A stretch of 48,194 bases of DNA from Rhodanobacter fulvus Jip2 (GTDB lineage: Bacteria; Pseudomonadota; Gammaproteobacteria; Xanthomonadales; Rhodanobacteraceae): NCBI RefSeq assembly GCF_000264315.1, contig NZ_AJXU01000017.1, forward strand, positions 1-48,194. Reading direction: 5' to 3'. Shown here piece after piece: positions 7,791 through 16,262 of this stretch (positions are counted from its first letter, which is position 1; each line of letters opens with the position of its first letter). A model generated the notes under the pieces. It had not been told where the DNA came from. It made no database searches and saw only the letters and a program-made list of their open reading frames with translations. A program made the position numbers and the translations under genes.

Positions 7791-9552
7791 CCCGATCGGC
7801 GGCGCCGGAGGAAGGTGCACGATCGATCGCCCGTCGCTGGTAAAGACGCCGGTCCGCCTCGCCCAGCCCGTCGAACAGCGACACGCCGTGCCCGAAACTG
7901 GCGGCGCCCAAGGTGAATCCGATCGGTGCGGAGGCACGGTCCGCTTCGATCTCGCGCGCCACCCGCGCGGTCGCCTCGTCATCCGCGCCACGCAGCAGCA
8001 GCAGGAACTCGTCGCCACCGAGCCTCACCACCGGGTCGTCGCGCCGGGCGTGGCTGAACAGGAATCTGGCCATGGCCACCAGCACCTCATCGCCGCGCTG
8101 ATGGCCATACTGGTCGTTGATCTGCTTGAAGTGATCCAGGTCGATGGCGATGCAACCCCACGCCTCGGACGCGAGCGCGCCGGACAGGTTGTCCAGGTAA
8201 CGGCGGTTGAAGCATTTGGTGAGTGGATCGCGGATGGCCTCGTCCCACAGCCGCAACTCCTGCTGGTAGCGCTCGGTGATATCCAGCGCGTGCCCCAGCA
8301 CATAGGGTTCCTCGCTCTGGTCGTCCAGCACGCTCTGGTATTGCCACACGCGCCGGCCGCCGTCCTTGGCAATCAGTTCCAGCATGCCGGCGTGGCGATC
8401 CTTGGTCATCAACTGCAACAGGTAGGTGTGGAACGCGGCATGGCGTTCGGGTGGGATGAAATCGGTCAGCGATCGCCCCAGCAGCTCGCCCACCGAATAG
8501 CCCAGCGATGCCGCCGCGGCGGGGTTCACCGACAGCACCACGCCTTCGTGGTCGTGCGTGCAGATCAGGCCAAGGCTGAACTCGAACAGCTTGCGAAACC
8601 GGCGATCGCTGGCCTCCAGCGCCGCCACGACACGCCGGCGGATGGAAATATCCTGGACCACGCCCACCAGCCGGGCGGGTGCCGACTGCATTTGCGCGAA
8701 ACCGATGGTGCGCACCCATATCTGTCGTCCCTTGGCAGTAAGCATGGGCAACTCCATGTCCCAGCTTGCATGTGGATCGATCATGGCCGCCTTTACGGCC
8801 AATTCGATCTTCGGCCTGGCTTCGGGTGTGTAATAGTTGAACGCCTCCGTCAGGGGCGGACGATGACCGGGCGGCACGTCATGCACGGCACAGGTTTCAT
8901 CGGACCAGTTGACCTGCTTCGTGTCCAGATCGAGCGACCAGCGCCCCGCGCCCATCAACCGGTCGGTGCGGGCGAGCAGCGCCGCCATCGCTTTCGCCGC
9001 CTCCAGGCCCGAAACGGCGTCATCGCGCTGGCGTTGTTGCACGGCCTGGCGCTGCAGCGACAGCATGCGCAATTCCAGCGCCTCGACCGCGGCCGCGGCC
9101 AGGGCCGCCAGGACCCGGCGCTGTTCGTCATTCAACTTGCGCGGCGTGCGATCGAGAATGCACAGCGCACCGACGCGGACACCGTCCTTCAGCGTCAATG
9201 GCATCCCCGCATAAAAGCGGATACCCGGATACCCGGTTACCAGCGGATTCTCGGCCCAGCGCGGATCGCTGCCGGCATCGGTGACTTCCATGAGCTCGGG
9301 GCCGAGGATGGTCTGCGCACAAAACGCCACGTCACGCGGCGTCTCGCGCAGGCCGGCGAAACCGATGTTGGCCTTGAACCACTGGCGCTCGTTGTCGATC
9401 AGGGTGATCAGCGCGATCGGCGCGCCCGTCGCAATGGCAGCGCTGCGGGCCAGCGCGTCGAACAGCGGATCGGCCTCGGTATCCAGTGCCGACAAGGCCG
9501 CAAGCCGCTCCGCGCGAGCGTCTTCAGCCGCAGGTTGGGGAGCGTCGGTCAT
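7783..9552 (-). CDS. GAF-PAS-PAS-GGDEF diguanylate cyclase
   Basis: 589 residues, cytosolic; makes c-di-GMP from two GTP. Order: GAF domain (about 20-165, with GAPIALITLID and VAFCAQTIL), a first PAS (about 205-320), a second PAS (about 325-445, CTHDHEGVVLSVNPAAAASLGYS, ending DITERYQQE), then GGDEF. The active site GGDEF is at 512-516. The inhibitory I-site RRDD is at 503-506, five residues before it, so product inhibition is likely. The frame extends upstream to 9816, but MTDAPQP at 9552, with AAGG upstream, is the better start. No transmembrane segment: the input is a cytosolic signal such as redox, gas or a small ligand. Confidence 0.9.
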   Translation of the reverse strand: MTDAPQPAAEDARAERLAALSALDTEADPLFDALARSAAIATGAPIALITLIDNERQWFKANIGFAGLRETPRDVAFCAQTILGPELMEVTDAGSDPRWAENPLVTGYPGIRFYAGMPLTLKDGVRVGALCILDRTPRKLNDEQRRVLAALAAAAVEALELRMLSLQRQAVQQRQRDDAVSGLEAAKAMAALLARTDRLMGAGRWSLDLDTKQVNWSDETCAVHDVPPGHRPPLTEAFNYYTPEARPKIELAVKAAMIDPHASWDMELPMLTAKGRQIWVRTIGFAQMQSAPARLVGVVQDISIRRRVVAALEASDRRFRKLFEFSLGLICTHDHEGVVLSVNPAAAASLGYSVGELLGRSLTDFIPPERHAAFHTYLLQLMTKDRHAGMLELIAKDGGRRVWQYQSVLDDQSEEPYVLGHALDITERYQQELRLWDEAIRDPLTKCFNRRYLDNLSGALASEAWGCIAIDLDHFKQINDQYGHQRGDEVLVAMARFLFSHARRDDPVVRLGGDEFLLLLRGADDEATARVAREIEADRASAPIGFTLGAASFGHGVSLFDGLGEADRRLYQRRAIDRAPSSGAADRVS

Positions 9553-9761
9553 GCACGGATCCTTGGAAACTGCCCACTTCACCATGCCACATCGTGGCCT
9601 CACGGAGCGTGACTGGTGCGTCAACCCGCGCCGGCACCTTTCGGCACGATGACGTGGCCGCCCGGACAGACGGATCCACCCGGCCCGCAACGGAGACAGC
9701 CGAAAACGGACCGAAACCTCGGCCAATGGAATAATGGCGCTCCCCCGCAGCCGCTTCGACC

Positions 9762-10307
9762 ATGCACGACACGCCTTTCTCCCTGCCCTGCCATGCGATC
9801 GCCTACGCGCGATCACCGTACACGCAGCGCATCGACGCGCCCCACCAATCCACCGTGGTGGCAGGCACGGCCACGGCGGCGGCGGCCGAGGCGTTGATCG
9901 AATTCGTGGAGGGTTTCCCGGCCGCCGCGTTCCGCGACCTGGCCGGGTTCGAGCGCATCTGGCTGGTGTTCGCCTTCCATCGCAGCGAGGGCTGGAAGGC
10001 CGAGGTGAAGCCGCCCCGCGGCGGCGGCAAGCGCAGCGTGCTGGCCACGCGTTCGCCGCATCGCCCCAACGCGATCGGGCTGTCCGCGGTGGAACTGGTG
10101 GCGGTGGAGGAAACGCGGCTGCGCGTGCGCGGCATGGACCTGCTCGACGGCACGCCGATTCTCGACATCAAGCCCTACGTGCCCTACGCCGATGCCTTCC
10201 CCACGGCGCGCGCCGGCTGGATCGATGCCATCGACGCAGCGCAGGGTCGACAATCCGCCCCCGGGCCGCGGCGTCCCCGCAAGACGCCGCCGACCAACGC
10301 TTCGTAG
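9762..10307 (+). CDS. trmO: tRNA N6-threonylcarbamoyladenosine methyltransferase TrmO (TsaA family)
   Basis: SAM-dependent methyltransferase that converts t6A37 to m6t6A37 in tRNA-Thr. Family motifs seen: AYARSPYTQRIDAP near the N-terminus, FERIWLVFAFH, TRSPHRPNAIGLSAVEL and GMDLLDGTPILDIKPYVPYADA. At 181 residues it is shorter than E. coli TrmO (235): the catalytic beta-barrel is complete but the C-terminal extension is replaced by a short basic Pro/Arg-rich tail (PRRPRKTPP). It converges on the GH92 gene with only 25 bp between the stops. Confidence 0.88.
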   Translation: MHDTPFSLPCHAIAYARSPYTQRIDAPHQSTVVAGTATAAAAEALIEFVEGFPAAAFRDLAGFERIWLVFAFHRSEGWKAEVKPPRGGGKRSVLATRSPHRPNAIGLSAVELVAVEETRLRVRGMDLLDGTPILDIKPYVPYADAFPTARAGWIDAIDAAQGRQSAPGPRRPRKTPPTNAS

Positions 10308-10332
10308 CAAGCGTCGTCCGCGTTGCCGCGGG

Positions 10333-12696
10333 TTACGGCCGGTACGCGCTCATCGACGCGGGCCGCGCCGAGACGGCGGTGCCCCAGCGCTTGTCCGGCT
10401 GCGCCTGCATGGTGAAGTGCAGCTCACCACCCGCGACAATCTCCGCGTGACGCAGGAACGTGCGCGCCAGCGGTTTGCCGTTGAGCGTCACCGCACCCAC
10501 GTAGGGATGGGCATCGTCCAGCGGCGTGGCGCTGACCGTGAACGTGCGGCCGTTGCCGACATGCAGGCTGGCGCGCGCCACGAAGGGACGGCCGATCGCG
10601 TACTCGTCGCTACCCGGCGTCACCGGATAGAAGCCCAGCGCGGTGAACACGTACCAGGCCGACATCTGGCCCAGGTCGTCATTCCCGCTGAGCCCATCGG
10701 GCCGCGCCGCGTACTGGCTGTCCATGATCTGCTTCAGCCGTGCCTGCGTTTTCCAGGGTGCGCCGGCGTAGTCGTAGAGGTAGGCGATGTGATGGCTGGG
10801 CTCGTTGCCGTGGGCGTACCAGCCGATCAGGCCGGTGATGTCTTCCACGTGCTTGAAGTGCGCGGGGTCGACCTTGGCGTCGAACAGGGCATCGAGCTTG
10901 GCCACGAATTTCTCGTCGCCACCCATCGCACCGATCAACCCCGCCACGTCCTGCGGCACGTACCACGAATACTGCCAGGCGTTGCCCTCGGTGAAATCGC
11001 TGCCGTAGCCTGCGGCCGTGGGATCGAACGGCTCGCGGAATGTGCCGTCGGCGAGGCGGGCGCGCATGAAGCCGGTCTGCGGGTCCCACGCGTTCTTCCA
11101 GTTGCCCGCGCGCTTTTCGAACGTGGCCGCGACATCGGCCTTGCCCATGGCCTTCGCCATCTGCGCCAGCGACCAGTCGTCGTAGGCGTATTCCAGCGTC
11201 TTTGAGGCACCTTCGGGCTCCCTGTCGATCGGCACGTAGCCCAGCTTCATGTAATCGGCCAGGTCGCCGTAGGGGCCGTAGCTAGCGCTGGCCACCATCG
11301 CCTGCAGCGCTTTTTCCGCATCGAAACCGCGCACGCCCTTGATGTACGCATCGGCGATCACCGGCACCGCGTGGTAGCCGATCATGCACCACGTCTCCAG
11401 CCCCTGGTACGCCCACACCGGCAGGATGCCGAACGGGCTGGCCTCGCGCGCGGCGATCAGCGAGCGGATGAAATCGGTGCTGCGCGCGGGATGCAGCAAC
11501 ACCATCAGCGGCTGCTGCGCGCGATACACGTCCCACAGCGACCAGGTGGAATAGAACTCGAAATCCTTCGCCCGATGCACCGCATGATCCGGCCCGCGGT
11601 AATCGCCGTTGACGTCCATGCTCAGCGTCGGCGACAGCATCGCGTGGTACAGCGCGGTGTAGAACTGCGTTCTTGCCGTCTTCGGCGCATCGATGTCGAC
11701 CACCGCCAGCTCCCTGGCCCAGGCGGCCTTCGCCTCCGCACGGCGGGCGTCGAAATCCCAGCCGGCGCCATCCTGGTCCAGATTGGCGACCGCGTTGGCC
11801 TCGCTCACCGGCGAGATCGCCACCTTCACCTCCAGCGGCTGCTTCAACGCGCCGAAATCGAACACGCCGACCAGCGCGCGGCCGTTCTGCGCATCGTTGT
11901 CCACCGGCTGGTTGCCTGGCCCCTTGAACCCCTTGTAGACGACATCGGTTTCGCGATCGAGCAATCGGCGCGAAACCATCGGCTGCGAGAAGCGCATCGC
12001 GAAGCACAGCTCCCGTCCCGGTGCCCAGCCGCGCGTGGTGCGGCAACCGGTGACCGTGCCGTCGTCGTGCACGCGCGCTCTGGCCCACAACACCTTGCCC
12101 GTGTAGTCGTAGATGCTGGGACGCAGGTCCAGCAGCACGTGCGCCGGCGTGCCCGCCGGGAAGGTGTAGCGATGCCAGCCGACCCGGCGCCCCGCGGTGA
12201 GCTCGGCGCGCACGCCGTAGTCGCTCAGCGTCACCGCGTAATAACCGGCCTGCGCCACTTCGCTGTCATGCGAGAAGCGCGAGCGGTAGCCGCTGCCCGG
12301 CCTGGCCGGATCGCCCGGCTCCAGCCGCACGTCACCGGCAATCGGCATCAGCAACACGTCGCCCAGATCCGAATGGCCGGAGCCGGAAAAATGCGTATGC
12401 GAAAAACCCATGATGCTGCTGTCGCCGTACTGGTAACCGGCTGCCCATTTGTACGCATGCTTGAAGTCCGGCATCGCCGTGTCCGGGCTCAGCTGGATCA
12501 TGCCGAACGGTACGGTGGCGCCGGGAAAGGTATGGCCATCGCCACCCGTGCCGATGCGCGGATCGACCGCCGACCAGGCGTCCGTACCCACGCTCGCGGC
12601 ATGCGCGGTGTACATACCGGACAGGCCGGGCAGGGTCAGCAGGGCGATGGCGATCCGGCGCCCATGGCGGCGGATGAAAATTCTGGTTGACGACAT
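10333..12696 (-). CDS. Secreted GH92 family alpha-mannosidase
   Basis: 787 residues with a Sec signal peptide (basic MSSTRIFIRRHGRR, hydrophobic core, likely cleavage after AHA33). GH92 enzymes are calcium-dependent exo-alpha-mannosidases, often alpha-1,2. Family landmarks: DPRIGTGGDGHTFPGATVPF (45-64), GFSHTHFSGSGHSDLGDVLLMP, GNEPSHHIAYLYDYAG (catalytic-domain signature) and GLSGNDDLGQMSAWYVFTALG near the C-terminus. Length is normal for the family. The frame is open upstream to 12990, but the signal peptide fixes the start at 12696. It is the last gene of the minus-strand GH2/TBDR/GH92 cluster, consistent with trimming of mannose-containing glycans imported or held by the receptor. Confidence 0.93.
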   Translation of the reverse strand: MSSTRIFIRRHGRRIAIALLTLPGLSGMYTAHAASVGTDAWSAVDPRIGTGGDGHTFPGATVPFGMIQLSPDTAMPDFKHAYKWAAGYQYGDSSIMGFSHTHFSGSGHSDLGDVLLMPIAGDVRLEPGDPARPGSGYRSRFSHDSEVAQAGYYAVTLSDYGVRAELTAGRRVGWHRYTFPAGTPAHVLLDLRPSIYDYTGKVLWARARVHDDGTVTGCRTTRGWAPGRELCFAMRFSQPMVSRRLLDRETDVVYKGFKGPGNQPVDNDAQNGRALVGVFDFGALKQPLEVKVAISPVSEANAVANLDQDGAGWDFDARRAEAKAAWARELAVVDIDAPKTARTQFYTALYHAMLSPTLSMDVNGDYRGPDHAVHRAKDFEFYSTWSLWDVYRAQQPLMVLLHPARSTDFIRSLIAAREASPFGILPVWAYQGLETWCMIGYHAVPVIADAYIKGVRGFDAEKALQAMVASASYGPYGDLADYMKLGYVPIDREPEGASKTLEYAYDDWSLAQMAKAMGKADVAATFEKRAGNWKNAWDPQTGFMRARLADGTFREPFDPTAAGYGSDFTEGNAWQYSWYVPQDVAGLIGAMGGDEKFVAKLDALFDAKVDPAHFKHVEDITGLIGWYAHGNEPSHHIAYLYDYAGAPWKTQARLKQIMDSQYAARPDGLSGNDDLGQMSAWYVFTALGFYPVTPGSDEYAIGRPFVARASLHVGNGRTFTVSATPLDDAHPYVGAVTLNGKPLARTFLRHAEIVAGGELHFTMQAQPDKRWGTAVSARPASMSAYRP

Positions 12697-12865
12697 GGCA
12701 CTCTCACCGTGGGTTAGCGATCGTCGGCTTTCGACGCCCGGTTGCCGCCGGCTTTGTCGCTCGCCGTTCGGGAGCGTCGAACCTGCGGCCAGTGTCGGCC
12801 GAGTGTAATACGCCACGTCGAACGGTTCGGGACGACGGAAAAGCGTGCCTGAACCACAGCGTGGC

Positions 12866-12900
12866 GCGCCGGGAAGTCGCTCGCGGCAACTCCCCGGCGC
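12866..12900. terminator. Hairpin downstream of the TonB-dependent receptor gene
   Basis: GCGCCGGGAAGT (12866-12877) pairs with AACTCCCCGGCGC apart from one weak position, 18 bp past the receptor stop. There is no U-tract on the minus strand, so it may protect mRNA ends or attenuate rather than terminate. Confidence 0.4.
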
Positions 12901-12917
12901 ACCCGCCTTCACTTCAC

Positions 12918-15900
12918 TCAGAAGTGCGCACGCACACCCAGCATCACGCGGCGCTCGAACTGCGTGGTGTTGGCCACCTGGTCGGGCCACACCAGGTAGT
13001 AGCGCTCATGCTCGTTGGTGAGGTTGGAGCCTTGCGCGTACACCTCGACGTTCGGCGTCACCTTGTAGCTGACCGAGGCGTCGACGTAAAACGTGGGCTC
13101 CTGGTACATCTCCATGCCCTGGATGCCGCCGAAGTTCTGCGACACGGCGCGCTTGGAGCGGTAGTTGCCCGCCACGCGCGCCTCGAACCTGTCGTCCTGA
13201 TACCAGACGACCAGGTTGGCCTGCTTCTTGGAGTTGTCCTGGAACGGGATCTCGTTGCCGGCCAGGTCGGTGCCCGTGTTGCTGGGCGAGAAGGTGAAGT
13301 TGGCACCGACACCGAAGTTCGACCAGATGCCGGGCAGGAACTTGAAGTCCTGCTTCAGACCGAACTCGAAGCCGTGCAACCAGTTGCCGCCGCCCTGCAC
13401 CGGCCCGTTGATCGACACGCAGTGGTTGCGCACCGTGCCATCCTGGTCGGGCAAGGCGCAGTTCTGCACGCTGCCGTTGTTGATGAAGCTGTCCACGTCG
13501 ATGTAGAACGCGGCCACGCTGACCATGGTCGACGGGCTCATGTAGTACTCGAGCGAGGCGTCGTAGTTCGACGAGCGCCACGGGTCGAGGTTCGGGTTGC
13601 CGGAGGAGTTGCCGCCCAGCACGCGGAACAGCGTGGAACCGGGCGTGGAGGTGTCGATGCCGTAGTTCAGGGTCAGGCCACCGCCCCACTGGTCGAGGTT
13701 CAACGGCATCATGTTTTTCGAGTACGCCAGGCGCAGCTTGAGTTCCGGCGTGAAGTCGAACGCCAGGTTCAATGCCGGCAGGTAGTCGGTATACGTGCGC
13801 GAGCTGCGGATGGTGCCGTTGTCCGCGGCCAGCAGGCCGTACGGCGCGGCGTCGCCCACCGCATGCTGGGTGACGTCCAGCGTGGTGCGCACCATCCGCA
13901 GGCCCAGGTTGCCGCTGATCGGCACTTCGCCGTCGCTGTCGAAATCGGCTTGCAGGTAGGCGGTCCGCTCCTTCAGGCGCACGGCCCAGGTACCGCCCGG
14001 ATCGACGTTGCGCTGCTCACCCGGATACAGGGCTTCCTGGAACGCGAGCGGGTTATCCATCGCCTTCGGGTCGAGGTTGTAGATGCTCACGCCGCTGACG
14101 CCGGCCAGGCCGTTGTCGTGGCGCATGTTGTTGCCGATGATCCCGGGCAGCTGGCTGGGGTTCTGCGCGGAAATGACGCCGGCACGGTAGAAGCCCTGCG
14201 CGTTGCCCGCGGTGCAGGCGCCGTCGATGCCGCCGCCATTCAACACCACGTCGGCGGCCTTCCAGCGCACCAGGCAACCATTCGGGTCGCTGGCGCCGTT
14301 GCCGGCATAGACCGGTGCCACCATGTTGAAGTTGATGTTCGATGCCGAACGGATGCTGCTGCGTATGCCGAAGTCGAGCTTGAAGCCGGAATCGTCGAAG
14401 CGGTAATGACCGTCGGCGCGCAGGATGTTCATGTCGCTTTCGCGCTCATGGTTGCCTTCGCTGGACACCGTTTTCAACGCGTAGTTGTTCGGATCGGACA
14501 GGTAGGTCTGCAATGCCTGCGGCAGCGTGATGGCCAGGTGGTCGCCACGCATGTCGACGGTGACCGGCACCACGTTGGGCGCGAAGCCGTTCGGGTTGAA
14601 TACCCGGTTGCTGCCCGGATAGATGAACGTGCCCGGCGGCGCCGCATCGACCGGATCGTTGGGCCACGCCGTGCCGTCGGCATCAGCGAACTGCACGTAG
14701 CTCTGCATCAGCGTTTCATGCGCGCTGGCGGTGATACCGCGAACGCTGCCGGTGAAATTGCCGCCGTTGTCGTAGTCCAGCTGCAGGTTGAAGTTGCGCG
14801 AGATGGTGTTGGTGACGTCGTTCTCGGCGTAGGTCTCCAAATCGCCCAGCCACTTCTGGTACACCTGTGTGGTGTACAACTCCTGGTTCCAGCCCTCGTC
14901 GCCGTTGTAGGCGCCCTGGATCGTCTTGCCGGTATCGCGCGCTACCACGGGCACGAACGTGCCGCCCATCCAGCTGGCGGAGTTCAGCTGGTAGCCGGTC
15001 TGTCGGTTGAACTGCTTCTGGCGAGTGAAGAACGCATCGCTGGTAAGGGTGAAACCCGCGCCCAGATCGGCTTGCGCCGACGCGTTGATGCCGAGGCGCT
15101 TGCGCTCGAGCTGGCGGTCGATGGCGGTGAAGTTCTGGCTGCCGTAGAACGCATCGCCGGCATTGCCGTTGCCGTTCACGTCGACATTGCCGCCACCGAG
15201 CTGGTTGATGGCCGAGGGAATCGGCGCGGTGTTGAAGCCACCGAGGAAACCGCTGCCGTCGGTGGCGCTGGCCGCGTTCTCGCCATAGAACTTGCCGCCG
15301 TACTGGTCCATGCCGTCGGTGGAGTTCTCCAGCGTGTTATCGGAGTAGGCGGCCGACACCAGCACGCCCCACTTGCCCTCGTCGTTGAAGCCGATCAGGC
15401 CGTTGGCCTCCGGGTTCCACTTGTCCACCTTGGAGCCATGCGAACCGTCGGCGGCACCGGCGACCGTCCAGCCCGATTCCAGATCCCACGGGCGGCGCGT
15501 GCGCAGATTGATCGTGCCGGTGATGCCACTGCTCAACAGGCTGGCGGTGGGCGACTTGATCACGTCCGCACCGGAAAACAGCTGCGAGGGAATGTCGGTG
15601 AAGTTGGGCTGCACCGACACGATCGAGCCGGCGGTGAGGAACGACTCGCCGTTCAAGGTGGTGCCCACCTGCGGCAAGCCGCGCACGTTGACCGAGCTGC
15701 CCTCGCCGCCGGAGCGGTTGATCTGCACGCCGGTGATGCGCTGCAGCGAATCGGCGATCGTCACGTCGGGCAGCTTGCCGATGTCCACGGCGGAGATGCT
15801 GTCCTGGATCGACGGCGCGAGGCGCTTCAGCTCGACCGACCGGGCTTCCGATGCGCGGATGCCGGTGACGGTGACCGCCTGCAGGCGTGTCGCGTCATCC

Positions 15901-16100
15901 TGCTTCGCATCGCCCTTCCCGTTCGTGGCGTCCTGGCCGCCCTGCTTCTGCCCGGTGGCGGGCGTGGACTGTTCCGCCGCCGCCGATGCGGACGACGCGG
16001 GCGCTGCCCATGCAGCGGCGGAGCATCCAATCGCCAGGCTGGTTGCCACCGCCACTACCAGGGGCTTCATCTGAAAATTACCGTAATTGAAACGACTCAT
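12918..16100 (-). CDS. TonB-dependent receptor, Xanthomonadales carbohydrate type
   Basis: Outer-membrane receptor of 1060 residues. It has a Sec signal peptide (likely cleaved after WAA33), a low-complexity Ala/Gln/Gly linker (34-72), a TonB-box-like LQAVTVTG (73-80), a plug domain (about 95-230, SIQDSISAVDIGKLPDVTI and QINRSGGEGSSVNVRGLP), then a 22-strand barrel ending in aromatic FERRVMLGVRAHF. The start is set by GGAGGAGAG before the ATG at 16100; the frame is open to 16250. This large class in Xanthomonadales imports oligosaccharides. The flanking GH92 and GH2 genes suggest a mannose-containing oligosaccharide, which is an inference. A LacI-type operator lies at 16155-16166. Confidence 0.93.
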   Translation of the reverse strand: MSRFNYGNFQMKPLVVAVATSLAIGCSAAAWAAPASSASAAAEQSTPATGQKQGGQDATNGKGDAKQDDATRLQAVTVTGIRASEARSVELKRLAPSIQDSISAVDIGKLPDVTIADSLQRITGVQINRSGGEGSSVNVRGLPQVGTTLNGESFLTAGSIVSVQPNFTDIPSQLFSGADVIKSPTASLLSSGITGTINLRTRRPWDLESGWTVAGAADGSHGSKVDKWNPEANGLIGFNDEGKWGVLVSAAYSDNTLENSTDGMDQYGGKFYGENAASATDGSGFLGGFNTAPIPSAINQLGGGNVDVNGNGNAGDAFYGSQNFTAIDRQLERKRLGINASAQADLGAGFTLTSDAFFTRQKQFNRQTGYQLNSASWMGGTFVPVVARDTGKTIQGAYNGDEGWNQELYTTQVYQKWLGDLETYAENDVTNTISRNFNLQLDYDNGGNFTGSVRGITASAHETLMQSYVQFADADGTAWPNDPVDAAPPGTFIYPGSNRVFNPNGFAPNVVPVTVDMRGDHLAITLPQALQTYLSDPNNYALKTVSSEGNHERESDMNILRADGHYRFDDSGFKLDFGIRSSIRSASNINFNMVAPVYAGNGASDPNGCLVRWKAADVVLNGGGIDGACTAGNAQGFYRAGVISAQNPSQLPGIIGNNMRHDNGLAGVSGVSIYNLDPKAMDNPLAFQEALYPGEQRNVDPGGTWAVRLKERTAYLQADFDSDGEVPISGNLGLRMVRTTLDVTQHAVGDAAPYGLLAADNGTIRSSRTYTDYLPALNLAFDFTPELKLRLAYSKNMMPLNLDQWGGGLTLNYGIDTSTPGSTLFRVLGGNSSGNPNLDPWRSSNYDASLEYYMSPSTMVSVAAFYIDVDSFINNGSVQNCALPDQDGTVRNHCVSINGPVQGGGNWLHGFEFGLKQDFKFLPGIWSNFGVGANFTFSPSNTGTDLAGNEIPFQDNSKKQANLVVWYQDDRFEARVAGNYRSKRAVSQNFGGIQGMEMYQEPTFYVDASVSYKVTPNVEVYAQGSNLTNEHERYYLVWPDQVANTTQFERRVMLGVRAHF

Positions 16101-16154
16101 TTCTCTCTCCTCCGTGGTTTGATCCGCACCTTCGTTGTTTGACCTTGTTCTTCT

Positions 16155-16166
16155 GGTAACGCTACC
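16155..16166 (-). promoter_or_regulatory. LacI-type operator upstream of the TonB-dependent receptor
   Basis: GGTAACGCTACC on the plus strand (GGTAGCGTTACC on the coding strand), 55 bp before the receptor start. It differs by one base from the perfect palindrome upstream of the GH2 gene. The central CG dyad is typical of LacI-family operators. Confidence 0.55.
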
Positions 16167-16227
16167 TATCCGAGCCGTCAGTCTCCCCCTACCGATGCTG
16201 CGTTGGAGATCGATTGCCCTTGCATCA

Positions 16228-16252
16228 CGTTGCCGCCCGACCGGCGGCAACG
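16228..16252. terminator. Hairpin after the GH2 gene
   Basis: A perfect 10-bp stem, CGTTGCCGCC / GGCGGCAACG, with a five-base loop, 11 bp past the GH2 stop. No U-tract follows on the minus strand, so transcription may read through into the receptor gene. Confidence 0.45.
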
Positions 16253-16262
16253 ATCTATCGTT

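Noticed and set aside
12820..12842. Palindrome CGAACGGTTCG upstream of GH92 as another operator
   Set aside because: It does not match the GGTAnCGTTACC family and is short enough to occur by chance in GC-rich DNA.
12687..16142. 1151-codon plus-strand open frame antisense to the TonB receptor
   Set aside because: It is rich in Arg/His/Ala/Val with no domain and mirrors a highly biased GC-rich gene whose product is clear on the other strand.
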